Shown here: one piece after another, positions 1 to 8,654 of the stretch
How positions within the stretch are numbered: position 1 is the first letter of the stretch
Layout: each line of letters opens with the position of its first letter
Assembly (NCBI RefSeq): GCF_006874475.1
Contig: NZ_VIRM01000039.1
Location: 16,408 to 80,407, forward strand
Source of the DNA: Microbispora hainanensis
GTDB lineage: Bacteria; Actinomycetota; Actinomycetes; Streptosporangiales; Streptosporangiaceae
Length of the DNA: 64,000 nt
Reading direction: 5' to 3'
Notes under the pieces: generated by a model
Database searches by the model: none
The model's input: only the letters and a program-made list of their open reading frames with translations
Told to the model about the DNA's origin: nothing
Program-made: the position numbers and the translations under genes

Positions 1-293
1 ACACCCGCAAGCAGTCGGGCATCAACGTGCGGGTCGGCGGCCGGTTCCTCGACACGCCCGGCGACGCCCCGCTGACGCTGAAGCCGGGCGACCGGTTCGC
101 GCTGGCGGTGTCCGGCGACACCATCACCTCCTTCGCCTACACGGACGGCCAGTGGCGTCCGCTGCGTACGGCGGACATCGGCGGCACGCTCGCCACCCCG
201 CAGGCCCGCGAGGGCTTCCGCTACGGCTTCGGCCTGCGCGGCACCTCCGGCACGATCGCGGTCGCCGGCCTGGAGGGCCGTAGTTCCTCGTAG
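1..293 (+). CDS. C-terminal part of a truncated protein
   Basis: An open frame enters from the left edge (reading from base 3) and stops at TAG 291-293. About 97 residues are visible. They are rich in beta-strand-like alternation with a Gly-rich end and read like the last strands of a jelly-roll or LamG-type sugar-binding or glycosidase domain (phrases such as LTLKPGDRFALAVSGD and RYGFGLRG). There is no membrane segment in the visible part. The start and the family-defining region lie outside the window, so no function is assigned; a secreted carbohydrate-active protein is only a guess from texture. Confidence 0.6.
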   Translation, partial: TRKQSGINVRVGGRFLDTPGDAPLTLKPGDRFALAVSGDTITSFAYTDGQWRPLRTADIGGTLATPQAREGFRYGFGLRGTSGTIAVAGLEGRSSS

Positions 294-447
294 CGCGCCC
301 GTGGAGGGCGCGGTTCCGGCGCCGCGCCCTCCACGGATCGCGGGGACGATTCGCCGAGCACCGGCCGCGGTTGGGCCAACGCGGTCATGTGGTCGATCTC
401 CGGCGGGATACTGGAAGCGCGTACGCGCCCCCGACCCCCGGAGAGTC

Positions 448-2085
448 ATGCCGCAGCCGCTGGAGCCGAGCGATCCCGCACGCCTGGGCTCCTTCCGCAT
501 CACCGGCAGGATCGGCGAGGGAGGGCAGGGCGTCGTCTACCTCGGCGAGTCCGAGTCCGGCGCCCTCGTCGCGGTCAAGCTCTTCCACGCACGGCTTGGC
601 CGGGACGCCGCCCGCGCCGACTTCACCCGCGAGGCGGAGCTCGCCCGCCGGGTCGCCCGGTTCTGCACGGCACAGGTGCTGGAGTCCGGAATGGACGGCA
701 GCCGGCCGTACATCGTGAGCGAGTACGTCGACGGGCCTGCGCTGAGCCAGGTGGTGGCGGCGCGGGGGCCCTTGTCGGGCGGCGCGCTCGAACGGCTCGC
801 CATCGGCACCGCCACCGCCCTGGTCGCCCTGCACGACGCCGGGGTGGTCCACCGGGACTTCAAACCGCAGAACGTGCTGATCGGGCCGGACGGGCCGCGC
901 GTCATCGACTTCGGGATCGCCCGCGCCCTCGCCAATACCAGTACGATGACCAGTCAGGTCGTCGGGACGCCCGCCTACATGGCGCCCGAGCAGCTCGCGG
1001 CGGGCGAGCTCGGCTTCGCCCTCGACGTGTTCGCCTGGGCGTCCACGATCACGTTCGCCGCCACGGGCCGCCCGCCGTTCGGCGCCGACGCCATCCCCGC
1101 CATCATCAACAGGATCCTCAACCAGGAGCCCGGCCTGGAGGGGATCGAGGCGCCGCTGCGCGACCTGCTCACGGCCTGTCTCGCCAAGGACCCGGCACGG
1201 CGGCCGGCCGCGCGAGAGATCGTCGACCGCCTCGTGCGCCCGCGCCACGACGCGCCGGTCGCACCGGTGGCGCCGGGTGTGCCGCTCGCGCCTGCCGCGC
1301 CTGCCGGGCCGGGCACGCCGATGCCACCTTCCACGGGCGGTGTGCCCGTCGGGGCGTCCGGTCCTGCCATGGGGCCTGCCACGGGGCCTGTCGCGGGGCC
1401 TGCCACGGTGCCGGGGGGCGACAGGCGCGGGCGGGTGCGGGCCGTCGTCGCCGCCGTGGTCGTGGCGGTGGCGGCCACGGCGGCCGCCGCCGCCACGCTG
1501 CTGCCGTCCCTGCATCTGCCGTTCACGAGGACCGGCGCCTCCGCGACCGAGCGAGCGGCGGTGGTCGGCACGCCCCCGGCCGCCTCGGCGGACACCGGCG
1601 GCGGTCCGTCCCCGTCCCTGGCCCCGTCCCCGGCCGCGTCCTTGGCCCCGTCACCCCCCGCCGTCTCGCGATCCGCGTCGCCCGCCGCCTCACACCGGCC
1701 GCGGGTGAGCCGGTCCACGGCCAGGCCGGACACCACCCGGCCGGTCCCGACCCGGACGGTCACCGCACGCCCGACCGTCCGCCGGTCGAAGACGACCGCG
1801 CCGGTCCCCGCGGAGTCCCCGGTGGCGAAGCCCTCGCCCACGCAGGCCAAGCGGGTCGTGGAGCTGGGACCCGGACGGTTCACCGACTACTGCGTGAGCC
1901 TCGGCTGGGAGTGGGTCGAGTATCGCGAGACGCCCACGCCCGGCGCGTACTGCATCAAGCGCAAGGGCGAGACCATGTATCTCTCCCAGGGCCAGCGTGA
2001 CGCGGGCTGCCGCTGGCGCTACCACGATCCGAAGGCGTTCCACCGGTTCAAGGGCAAGTCGAACTACTGCTACGCCTACCGCTGA
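448..2085 (+). CDS. membrane Ser/Thr protein kinase with Cys-containing extracellular tail
   Basis: A 545-residue eukaryotic-type protein kinase that phosphorylates Ser/Thr on cytosolic partners. The frame is open further upstream, but ATG 448 begins the recognisable sequence, 15 residues before the kinase fold. Visible landmarks are a Gly-rich loop GEGGQG (23-28), Lys44 in VAVK, HRD at 135-137, DFG at 154-156 and an APEQ activation-loop end, so the domain looks active. After about residue 265 comes a Pro/Ala/Gly linker with imperfect GPATGPVAGPAT repeats. One membrane helix at about 331-352 and a Ser/Thr/Pro-rich stalk follow, then a roughly 65-residue extracellular tail with four Cys. There are no PASTA repeats, so it is not PknB-like; the tail is probably a specific sensor domain of unknown ligand. 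It converges with the lacI-type gene 9 bases downstream. Confidence 0.9.
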   Translation: MPQPLEPSDPARLGSFRITGRIGEGGQGVVYLGESESGALVAVKLFHARLGRDAARADFTREAELARRVARFCTAQVLESGMDGSRPYIVSEYVDGPALSQVVAARGPLSGGALERLAIGTATALVALHDAGVVHRDFKPQNVLIGPDGPRVIDFGIARALANTSTMTSQVVGTPAYMAPEQLAAGELGFALDVFAWASTITFAATGRPPFGADAIPAIINRILNQEPGLEGIEAPLRDLLTACLAKDPARRPAAREIVDRLVRPRHDAPVAPVAPGVPLAPAAPAGPGTPMPPSTGGVPVGASGPAMGPATGPVAGPATVPGGDRRGRVRAVVAAVVVAVAATAAAAATLLPSLHLPFTRTGASATERAAVVGTPPAASADTGGGPSPSLAPSPAASLAPSPPAVSRSASPAASHRPRVSRSTARPDTTRPVPTRTVTARPTVRRSKTTAPVPAESPVAKPSPTQAKRVVELGPGRFTDYCVSLGWEWVEYRETPTPGAYCIKRKGETMYLSQGQRDAGCRWRYHDPKAFHRFKGKSNYCYAYR

Positions 2086-2094
2086 CCGGCTCGC

Positions 2095-3126
2095 TCAGGT
2101 GGGGACCGCGGGCGCCTGGCCGGTCGTGCTCTCCCGGACGATCAGGCGATGCGGCACCACGATCTCGGCGGGCGGACGGGGCGTCCCGCCGATCGACTCC
2201 ATGAGGACGTCCACCGCCATGCGGGCGATCTCCTTCTTGTCCGGGGCGACGGTGGTGAGGCTGGGGGTGCTGTACTGGCCCTCCTCGATGTCGTCCATGC
2301 CCACCACGGCGACGTCGTCGGGGACGCGCAGCCCCGCACGCGTCAGCGCCCGCATCGCGCCGAGGGCGAGCAGGTCGTTGTAGCAGAAGACGGCGTCGGG
2401 CGGCTCGGGCAGGGTGAGGAGCTGCTCCATCGCCGTGGCGCCCTGGCGGCGGTGGAAGCGCGGAGTCGGCACGATGAGCCGCTCGTCCACCTCCAGGCCC
2501 TCCCGCGCGTGCGCCTGCCGGTAGCCGCTGGTGCGAAGCTGCGCGGTCTCGCCGGTGGCGTACGGCTGGTCGCCGATGGCGGCGACGCGCCGCCGGCCGA
2601 GGGCCAGCAGGTGGGCGGTGGCCTCCCTGGCGGCGGACACGTTGTCGATGGCCACGTGGTGGAAGCTGCCGTTGAAGATGTGCTCGCCCAGCAGCACGAT
2701 GGGGACCCGGTGGCCCCGGGCCCGCAGCTCCTCGGCCGTGACGCTCAGCGGGCTCAGCAGTAGCCCGTCGAACATCGTGGCCCGCGAGTTCCGGCCCAGC
2801 AGTTCGCGTTCGCGCTCGACGTCGCCGTCGGTCTGGTCGACCATCACCACGTAGCCGCGGGCGCGGGCGGCGGTGATCACCTCGCGGGCGAGCTCGGCGA
2901 AGTAGGGGACGTCGAGCTCGGGCACGACCAGGGCGATCATCCCGCTGCGGCCCTGCTTGAGGTTGCGGGCGATGAGGTTGGGACGGTAGTCGAGCTCGTC
3001 CAGTGCGGCCTGCACGCGTGCGCGCAACTCGTCCGAGACGGGAGCGTATCCGTTGACCACGTTGGACACCGTGCGGATGGACACGTTCGCCCGCTTGGCG
3101 ACGTCGCGCAGGGTTGGACCGGCCAT
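2095..3126 (-). CDS. LacI-family repressor of the adjacent sugar locus
   Basis: A 343-residue LacI/GalR regulator. The N-terminus has the classic helix-turn-helix and hinge (TLRDVAKRANVSIRTVSNVV, then RVQAALDELDYRPN), followed by a periplasmic-binding-protein-like effector domain with a C-terminal PPAEIVVPHRLIVRES strand typical of the family. It is divergent from the binding protein, permease and GH2 genes. The 137-base gap between them holds two copies of a LacI-type half-palindrome, so the regulator most likely represses both itself and the sugar operon until a sugar derived from the GH2 substrate binds. The effector cannot be told from sequence. Confidence 0.93.
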   Translation of the reverse strand: MAGPTLRDVAKRANVSIRTVSNVVNGYAPVSDELRARVQAALDELDYRPNLIARNLKQGRSGMIALVVPELDVPYFAELAREVITAARARGYVVMVDQTDGDVERERELLGRNSRATMFDGLLLSPLSVTAEELRARGHRVPIVLLGEHIFNGSFHHVAIDNVSAAREATAHLLALGRRRVAAIGDQPYATGETAQLRTSGYRQAHAREGLEVDERLIVPTPRFHRRQGATAMEQLLTLPEPPDAVFCYNDLLALGAMRALTRAGLRVPDDVAVVGMDDIEEGQYSTPSLTTVAPDKKEIARMAVDVLMESIGGTPRPPAEIVVPHRLIVRESTTGQAPAVPT

Positions 3127-3177
3127 GCGTCTCCTATACCTCCGGCTGCTGGGGTTGGGAAGATCCTAACTGGCGCT

Positions 3178-3220
3178 TGCATCGTTGCAGACAAGCATGC
3201 ACTATGTCTGCATCGTTGCA
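3178..3220. promoter_or_regulatory. two LacI-type operator copies
   Basis: TGCATCGTTGCA occurs at 3178-3189 and again at 3209-3220, centres 31 bases apart (about three helical turns, same face). Each copy is a near-palindrome with the central CG typical of LacI/GalR operators, and the shared block extends a few bases further on the right (TGCATCGTTGCAGA). They sit in the divergent gap between the lacI-type gene and the binding-protein gene. A possible promoter for the sugar operon overlaps them (TTGCAT at 3177-3182, 17 bases, CACTAT at 3200-3205), but that assignment is weak. Confidence 0.8.
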
Positions 3221-3263
3221 GAGCCCTCACAACGTCTTTTCCCGGACGGCGAGGAGAACTTAG

Positions 3264-4634
3264 ATGACCCCATCCCCCATGGACCGCCGCGGGTTTCTCA
3301 AGGGAGCCCTCGGCGCCGGAGCCCTCGCCGCCGCGGGCGGCGCGCTGACCGCCTGCGCTCCCGGCACGGGCGGCGCGGCGGCGCCGAGCAGGCTCGGCAA
3401 GCCCTCCGCCTCCGCGTCGTCGGTCAAGGGCGAGATCACCGTGTGGAACCGGTCCGGCGACCTGTTCAAGGTGTTCGACGCCGCGATCGCCAAGTTCCGC
3501 GAGGCCTACCCGGGCGTCAAGGTCGACCACATGGCCGTGGACATCGACGCCAAGCTGGCCGACACGCTGATCAGCGGCACGGACGTGCCCGACGGCAGCT
3601 TCTGGGACGACGCCAAGATCGGCGGCCAGGCCGAGCACCTCTACGACCTGTCCGACCTGATCGCGCCCTACCGCGACCGGATCGCGCCGTACAAGCTGTC
3701 GGTGAACACCGTGGCGGGCAAGATCTACGGCGTGCCCTGGGATCTCGACCCGGGCCTGCTGTGGTATCGGGAGGACATCCTCCAGGAGGCCGGGGTCGAT
3801 CCCGCCGGGCTGGCCACTTACGACGACCTGCTGACCGCGGCCAGGACGGTGCGCGACAAGTTCCCGAAGACCAAGCCCATCCACCTGGACAAGAGCCCGT
3901 TCCTCGGCCAGCTCTGGCTGGAGATGCTGGCCAACCAGCAGGGCACGAGCCTCACAGACGCGCAGGGGAGGCTGCGGCTCGACTCGGCGGAGTATCGGCG
4001 GATCTTCACCTGGATCCAGACCGTGGTCAAGGACGGTCTCGCCACCCGGGCGCCCTACCTGGAGCCCGCCGACGTCAACACGCTCGACGGCGGCCAGCAG
4101 GTGTTCGTGCCGTGGGCGATCTGGTGGTCCTTCGCGCCGCAGCAGCTTCTCAAGGCCACCACGGGCAAGTGGCGGGCGGCTCCGCTCCCGGCCTGGACGC
4201 CGGGCGGCCCGCGCAGCGGCGCCATGGGCGGCAGCAGCTTCGTCATCCCGGCCAAGGCCAAGAACCCGGAGCAGGCCTGGCTGCTGTACGAGTTCCTGTG
4301 CTTCAAGGAGCCCGGATACAGCGCGTTGTACGGCCCGAGCAGCGTGTATCCCGGGGGCCTGTCCACGTCGGTCCCCAGCTTCACGCCCGCGCTCGACCCC
4401 GCCAAGCCGCTGTTCCAGCCGATCGACGCCCTCGGCGGCCAGGACCTGTGGAAGGTCGCCGTCGAGGCCGCCGCCACCATCCCGGCCGCGGCGCCGATCC
4501 CGGCGTGGTGGGCCAAGTCGGTGGACTACCTGGGCGACAACCTGCAGCGCCTCATGGACGGCACGATGGCGCCCGACGACGTGATCGGCGAATCGGCCGC
4601 GAAGATCCAGCGCAACCTGATCGACCGCTCCTGA
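3264..4634 (+). CDS. ABC sugar transporter substrate-binding lipoprotein
   Basis: A 456-residue extracellular solute-binding protein (family 1 type) that captures an oligosaccharide or glycoside for the two downstream permeases. The N-terminus has a twin-arginine motif (DRRGFLKG, Arg8-Arg9) followed by a hydrophobic stretch and the lipobox LTAC with Cys31, so it is probably a Tat-exported lipoprotein. ATG 3264 is chosen because GAGGAGA lies just upstream; ATG 3279 is an alternative. The mature part has the usual binding-protein pattern (GEITVWNRSGD, LWYREDILQEAGVDPA, PWAIWWSFAP). No ATPase gene is present in the operon, as is common in actinomycetes, where one shared MsiK-type ATPase energises many sugar importers. 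Confidence 0.93.
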   Translation: MTPSPMDRRGFLKGALGAGALAAAGGALTACAPGTGGAAAPSRLGKPSASASSVKGEITVWNRSGDLFKVFDAAIAKFREAYPGVKVDHMAVDIDAKLADTLISGTDVPDGSFWDDAKIGGQAEHLYDLSDLIAPYRDRIAPYKLSVNTVAGKIYGVPWDLDPGLLWYREDILQEAGVDPAGLATYDDLLTAARTVRDKFPKTKPIHLDKSPFLGQLWLEMLANQQGTSLTDAQGRLRLDSAEYRRIFTWIQTVVKDGLATRAPYLEPADVNTLDGGQQVFVPWAIWWSFAPQQLLKATTGKWRAAPLPAWTPGGPRSGAMGGSSFVIPAKAKNPEQAWLLYEFLCFKEPGYSALYGPSSVYPGGLSTSVPSFTPALDPAKPLFQPIDALGGQDLWKVAVEAAATIPAAAPIPAWWAKSVDYLGDNLQRLMDGTMAPDDVIGESAAKIQRNLIDRS

Positions 4635-5560
4635 TGCCGGCTCTCACCACGATGGCGAGGCCCGGGCGGGCCACCGCGGCACGGCCGGGGCAGCGTCGCC
4701 GGATCCGGCTGTCGCCGTACCTGTTCATCGCCCCGTTCTTCCTGGTCTTCGCCGCCTTCGGGATCTATCCGCTGGTCTTCGCGCTGCAGCTCAGCTTCAC
4801 CCGCTGGCACGGCGCCGGGGCGGCCACGTGGGTCGGCCTGGGCAACTACGCCTACCTGCTGACCAGCCAGGAGTTCTGGGCATCGCTCGGCAACAGCGCG
4901 GTGATGTGGCTGCTCATCGTGCCGGTCCAGATCGTGGCCGGGCTCGCCGGCGCGGTGCTGCTGGCCAACGCGAGGCTGCGGCTGCGCGGGCTGTTCAGAG
5001 TCGCCTTCCTCGCGCCGTTCGTCACCCCGCTGGTGGCCATGGCGCAGGTCTGGATCGTCGTGTTCGACCAGGATTACGGCCTGGTCAACCACCTGCTCAA
5101 CCTCGTCGGACTGCCCGACGTGGGATGGCTGACCTCGACGGCGTGGTCCAAACCGACGCTCGCGCTGCTGTTCCTGTGGAAGACGACCGGCTTCGCGATC
5201 ATCATCCTGCTGGCCGGGCTGCAGGCCGTGCCGGCCTCCGTGTACGAGGCCGCCGCGATCGACGGGGCGTCGCGCCGGCGGCAGTTCTGGTCGCTGACCG
5301 TCCCGCTGGTGCGCCGGAGCATGGCCTTCCTCGTGGTCGTGCAGACCCTCGCCGTGTTCCAGATGTTCGCCGAGCCCTTCGTGGTCACCGAGGGCGGCCC
5401 GTACGGCTCGACCACCACCGCCGGGCTCTACCTCTACGACCACATCGCCGCCTCCGACCTGGGCACCGGCGCCGCGAACTCGTTCCTGCTGGTGCTGCTG
5501 GTCTTCGGGCTCTCCCTCGGCGCGGTCAGGCTGCTGCGCCCGAAAGACGAGGTGTCATGA
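4634..5560 (+). CDS. ABC sugar permease, MalF type
   Basis: A 308-residue inner-membrane permease. ATG 4634 overlaps the stop of the binding-protein gene (TGATG), so the two are translationally coupled; the frame is open further upstream but that part is a shadow. Six membrane segments can be seen, starting with YLFIAPFFLVFAAFGIYPLV. The cytoplasmic EAA loop reads YEAAAIDGASRRRQFWSLTVP, the site that docks the ATPase. It pairs with the next gene to form the heteromeric channel. Confidence 0.92.
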   Translation: MPALTTMARPGRATAARPGQRRRIRLSPYLFIAPFFLVFAAFGIYPLVFALQLSFTRWHGAGAATWVGLGNYAYLLTSQEFWASLGNSAVMWLLIVPVQIVAGLAGAVLLANARLRLRGLFRVAFLAPFVTPLVAMAQVWIVVFDQDYGLVNHLLNLVGLPDVGWLTSTAWSKPTLALLFLWKTTGFAIIILLAGLQAVPASVYEAAAIDGASRRRQFWSLTVPLVRRSMAFLVVVQTLAVFQMFAEPFVVTEGGPYGSTTTAGLYLYDHIAASDLGTGAANSFLLVLLVFGLSLGAVRLLRPKDEVS

Positions 5561-6399
5561 ACCAGACCAGGCCGGGCCCGGTGCAGTACGCCCTGCTGGT
5601 GGTGCTCGCCGCGGCGTTCCTCTACCCGATCTGGTGGGCGGTGAGCTCCTCGCTCAAGCCCGCGGCCGAGATCATCACCGATCCCCTTTCCGTGGGGTCC
5701 CTCACGCTGGACAACTACCGGGCGATGTTCGCCGACGTGCCGATCGGCACCGGCTTCGCGAACACCGCGCTGGTGCTGGCGGTCAAGGGCGCGATGACGA
5801 TGTTCTTCTGCCCGCTGGCCGGATATGCCTTCGCCAAATACGCCTTCCCCGGCAAGAACGTGCTGTTCGGGGTCGTGCTGCTCACCCTCATGCTGCCGAC
5901 CCTGGTGCTGATCATCCCGCTGCTGCTGGAGATGAGCACTCTCGGCTGGGTCAACACCTACCAGGCGCTGATCCTGCCGGGCAGCGTCGACGCGTTCAGC
6001 ATCTTCTGGATGCGCCAGACCATCGCCGCCATCCCCGACGAGCTGATCGACGCGGGACGCGTGGACGGCGCGAGCGAGTTCGGCGTCTTCGCCAGGGTCG
6101 TGCTGCCGGTGATCCGCCCGGGGCTGGCCGCGCTGGCCGTGCTGACCACGATGAACATCTACAACGACTTCGTCTGGCCGGTCGTCGCCGTCAACGACAC
6201 CGCCCACCAGACGCTCCAGGTGGTGCTGTCCACGCTGGCCCAGAACGTCACCGGCAACCGCATCGGCGCGGACTTCGCCACCGTATGGGGCGAGTTGCTC
6301 GCCGCGGGCAGCATCGCCATGCTGCCGCTTCTGGTGATCTTCGTCCTCCTCCAGCGCCACTTCATCAACGGCATCCTCGCCGGCAGCGTCAAAGGCTGA
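5557..6399 (+). CDS. ABC sugar permease, MalG type
   Basis: A 280-residue second permease, starting in an ATGA overlap with the MalF-type gene. The membrane segments begin at YALLVVLAAAFLYPIWWAV, and the EAA loop is IDAGRVDGASEFGVFARVVLP, shortened as usual in MalG-type proteins. It is the partner of the preceding gene, with the binding protein upstream and the GH2 enzyme directly downstream. The set is consistent with uptake of a short glycoside and its cleavage in the cytoplasm. Confidence 0.92.
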   Translation: MNQTRPGPVQYALLVVLAAAFLYPIWWAVSSSLKPAAEIITDPLSVGSLTLDNYRAMFADVPIGTGFANTALVLAVKGAMTMFFCPLAGYAFAKYAFPGKNVLFGVVLLTLMLPTLVLIIPLLLEMSTLGWVNTYQALILPGSVDAFSIFWMRQTIAAIPDELIDAGRVDGASEFGVFARVVLPVIRPGLAALAVLTTMNIYNDFVWPVVAVNDTAHQTLQVVLSTLAQNVTGNRIGADFATVWGELLAAGSIAMLPLLVIFVLLQRHFINGILAGSVKG

Positions 6400-6429
6400 C
6401 CAGGCACATCTCTCATGAAACGGAGCACC

Positions 6430-8469
6430 ATGACCCCGCGCGCGGAATATCCCCGGCCCCACTTCGACCGTTCGCACTCCTGGTCGAGCCTCAACGGCGA
6501 GTGGGACTTCCGGGCCGGCACCGAGCAGGGCTGGAACCGGACCATCACCGTGCCCTTCGCCTGGGAGACCCCCGCCTCCGGGATCGAGGCCCACTGGCTG
6601 CCCGTGGCCTGGTATCGCCGCCGCGTGACCGTGCCCACGGCCTGGGCGGGGCAACGGATCGTGCTCCATTTCGGCGCCGTGCACCACGAGGCCACCGTGT
6701 GGGTCAACGGCGTCGAGGTGGCCGCGCACCGCGGCGGCTACACGCCGTTCGAGGCCGACGTCACCGGGGCGCTGCGCGAGGGCGAGCAGGAGATCGTGGT
6801 GCGGGTCGCCGCGCCGCTCGACAAGCGCGACATCGCGCACGGCAAGCAGCGCAGCGTGCCCCGCGACGACTTCGACGGCGTGTGCTTCACCCCCTCGTCG
6901 GGCATCTGGCAGAGCGTCTGGATGGAGGCACGCCCGGCCACGCACATCGCCGCGCTGACGCTGCGCCCCGCCGAGGGCCTGACCGGCATCGTGGCCGAGG
7001 CGCGCGTGGAGGGCCCGGTGGCGGAGACCCGGCTGCGCCTGTCCGTACGCGGGTGCGGCACGCCGGTCGAGGTGCCGGTCGGCGACGGGCCGGTGCGGGT
7101 GGAGCTGCCGATCGAGGAGCCGCGGCTGTGGTCGCCGGACGACCCGCACCTCTACCACGTGGACGCCGAGCTCGTCTCACCCGATGGCACCGACCGGGTC
7201 GCCGGATACACCGGGCTGCGCACCATCGATGTCGTGGGGGAGGACCTGTATCTGAACGGCCGCCGGCTGTTCGTGCGCGGCGTGCTCGACCAGGGCTATT
7301 GGCCGCGCACCGGCATCACGGCCCCCGCCGACGCCGCGCTGCGCCGCGACATCGAGCTCGCCGCCGCCGCGGGGTACAACCTGGTGCGCAAGCACCTCAA
7401 GCTGGAGGATCCCCGCTTCGTCTACCACGCCGACACCCTCGGCATGCTGGTCTGGGCCGAACCGGCCGCCACCGGACGCTTCTCGCCCGAGTCGGTGGCC
7501 GCCTTCGAGGAGCAGGTCGCTCCCATGGTCGAGCGGGACGGTAACTCCCCGGCGATCGTCATCTGGGGCCTCTACAACGAGGAGTGGGGCCTGGACTGGG
7601 ACATCCCGGGCGACCCCGCCAAGCAGCAGGCCGCCGCGCGGGCGTACGACCTGCTCAAGAGCCTCGACCCGACCCGGCCCGCCGTGGACAACTCCGGCTG
7701 GACCCACGTCAGGACCGACCTGCTCGACTGGCACTATTACGACGAGTCGGCCGCGTCCTGGGGCAGGACCGTGGCCGCGCTGCTGGGGGGCGAGCAGGAC
7801 GACTTCCCGGTGAAGCTCGGCCCCGACTTCGTCGTACGCAAGAAGCTCGCCGGCGCGCCGTCCCAGCCCCTGCGTGGGCTGCCCAACCTGAACAGCGAGT
7901 ATGGCGGCGGCTTCACCTCGGTGGAACGCGCCTGGCACCTGCGCTGGCAGACCCAGGAGATGCGCCGCCACGACCGGCTGGCCGGCTATGTCTACACGGA
8001 GCTGTACGACATCGAGCACGAGTCGGCCGGGCTGCTCGACTTCGAACGCCGCCCCAAGGACCTGGCCGGCGTGGACCCCGCCCACGTCAACGCCACCACG
8101 ACGCTCGTGCTCGACATCGTGCCGGTCGCGCCCGGCCGCGATCTGCTCAGCGCGTCGTGCGAGGTCGCCGTCGGCGTACGGGTCTCCCACCACGGCGCCG
8201 AGCCCGTGACCGGCCGCCTGCACACCGCCTGGACCCCGGTCTTCGGCGCCGCCCCCGCACACCCGGGGGAGCCGGGCCCCGCCGCGGAGGCGAAGCCGTT
8301 CCTGCTCGGCGCGCCCGCCGAGGTCCGCGCCGTGCTGCCGGACGGCTGGACCAGCGGGCGTCTGCACATCGCCCTGGTCGGCGGCGGGGGCGTGATCGCC
8401 CGCACCGCGCTCGACGTGGACACCCACACCGCCCACGTCATCGGGGACGACCCACGGGCCCGCGCCTGA
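6430..8469 (+). CDS. glycoside hydrolase family 2 enzyme
   Basis: About 679 residues, cytoplasmic (no signal peptide), shorter than classic LacZ and close to the size of beta-glucuronidase-type GH2 enzymes. It begins with the GH2 sugar-binding domain (SLNGEWDF), followed by an Ig-like domain and a TIM barrel. The catalytic acid/base is Glu384 in GLYNEE and the nucleophile is Glu490 in LNSEYGGG. ATG 6430 is preferred over ATG 6415 because GGAG lies 4 bases before it. As the last gene of the LacI-controlled operon it probably hydrolyses the imported sugar. Whether it acts on a beta-galactoside, glucuronide or mannoside cannot be decided by eye. Confidence 0.88.
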   Translation: MTPRAEYPRPHFDRSHSWSSLNGEWDFRAGTEQGWNRTITVPFAWETPASGIEAHWLPVAWYRRRVTVPTAWAGQRIVLHFGAVHHEATVWVNGVEVAAHRGGYTPFEADVTGALREGEQEIVVRVAAPLDKRDIAHGKQRSVPRDDFDGVCFTPSSGIWQSVWMEARPATHIAALTLRPAEGLTGIVAEARVEGPVAETRLRLSVRGCGTPVEVPVGDGPVRVELPIEEPRLWSPDDPHLYHVDAELVSPDGTDRVAGYTGLRTIDVVGEDLYLNGRRLFVRGVLDQGYWPRTGITAPADAALRRDIELAAAAGYNLVRKHLKLEDPRFVYHADTLGMLVWAEPAATGRFSPESVAAFEEQVAPMVERDGNSPAIVIWGLYNEEWGLDWDIPGDPAKQQAAARAYDLLKSLDPTRPAVDNSGWTHVRTDLLDWHYYDESAASWGRTVAALLGGEQDDFPVKLGPDFVVRKKLAGAPSQPLRGLPNLNSEYGGGFTSVERAWHLRWQTQEMRRHDRLAGYVYTELYDIEHESAGLLDFERRPKDLAGVDPAHVNATTTLVLDIVPVAPGRDLLSASCEVAVGVRVSHHGAEPVTGRLHTAWTPVFGAAPAHPGEPGPAAEAKPFLLGAPAEVRAVLPDGWTSGRLHIALVGGGGVIARTALDVDTHTAHVIGDDPRARA

Positions 8470-8482
8470 GGCGGCAAGGTCG

Positions 8483-8503
8483 GCCGGCGGCCGGGCCGCC
8501 GGC
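8483..8503 (+). terminator. GC hairpin after the GH2 gene
   Basis: GCCGGCGGC pairs perfectly with GCCGCCGGC around a CGG loop, 14 bases after the GH2 stop. No U-run follows, as is usual in GC-rich actinomycetes. It lies between convergent genes and may serve both. Confidence 0.6.
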
Positions 8504-8654
8504 GCGATCGTCATCGGTCCGCGCCGGGTCCCGCGCCCCCGTCCCGGGCGATCGGGTTCGGCCCGCCCAGTGGGATGCGCAGGGAGACGGCGCCGCGCAG
8601 GTCGAGCCAGGCCGCGTCCGGGCTCCGGACCAGGGGCGGCGGAGACCTCCGGAA

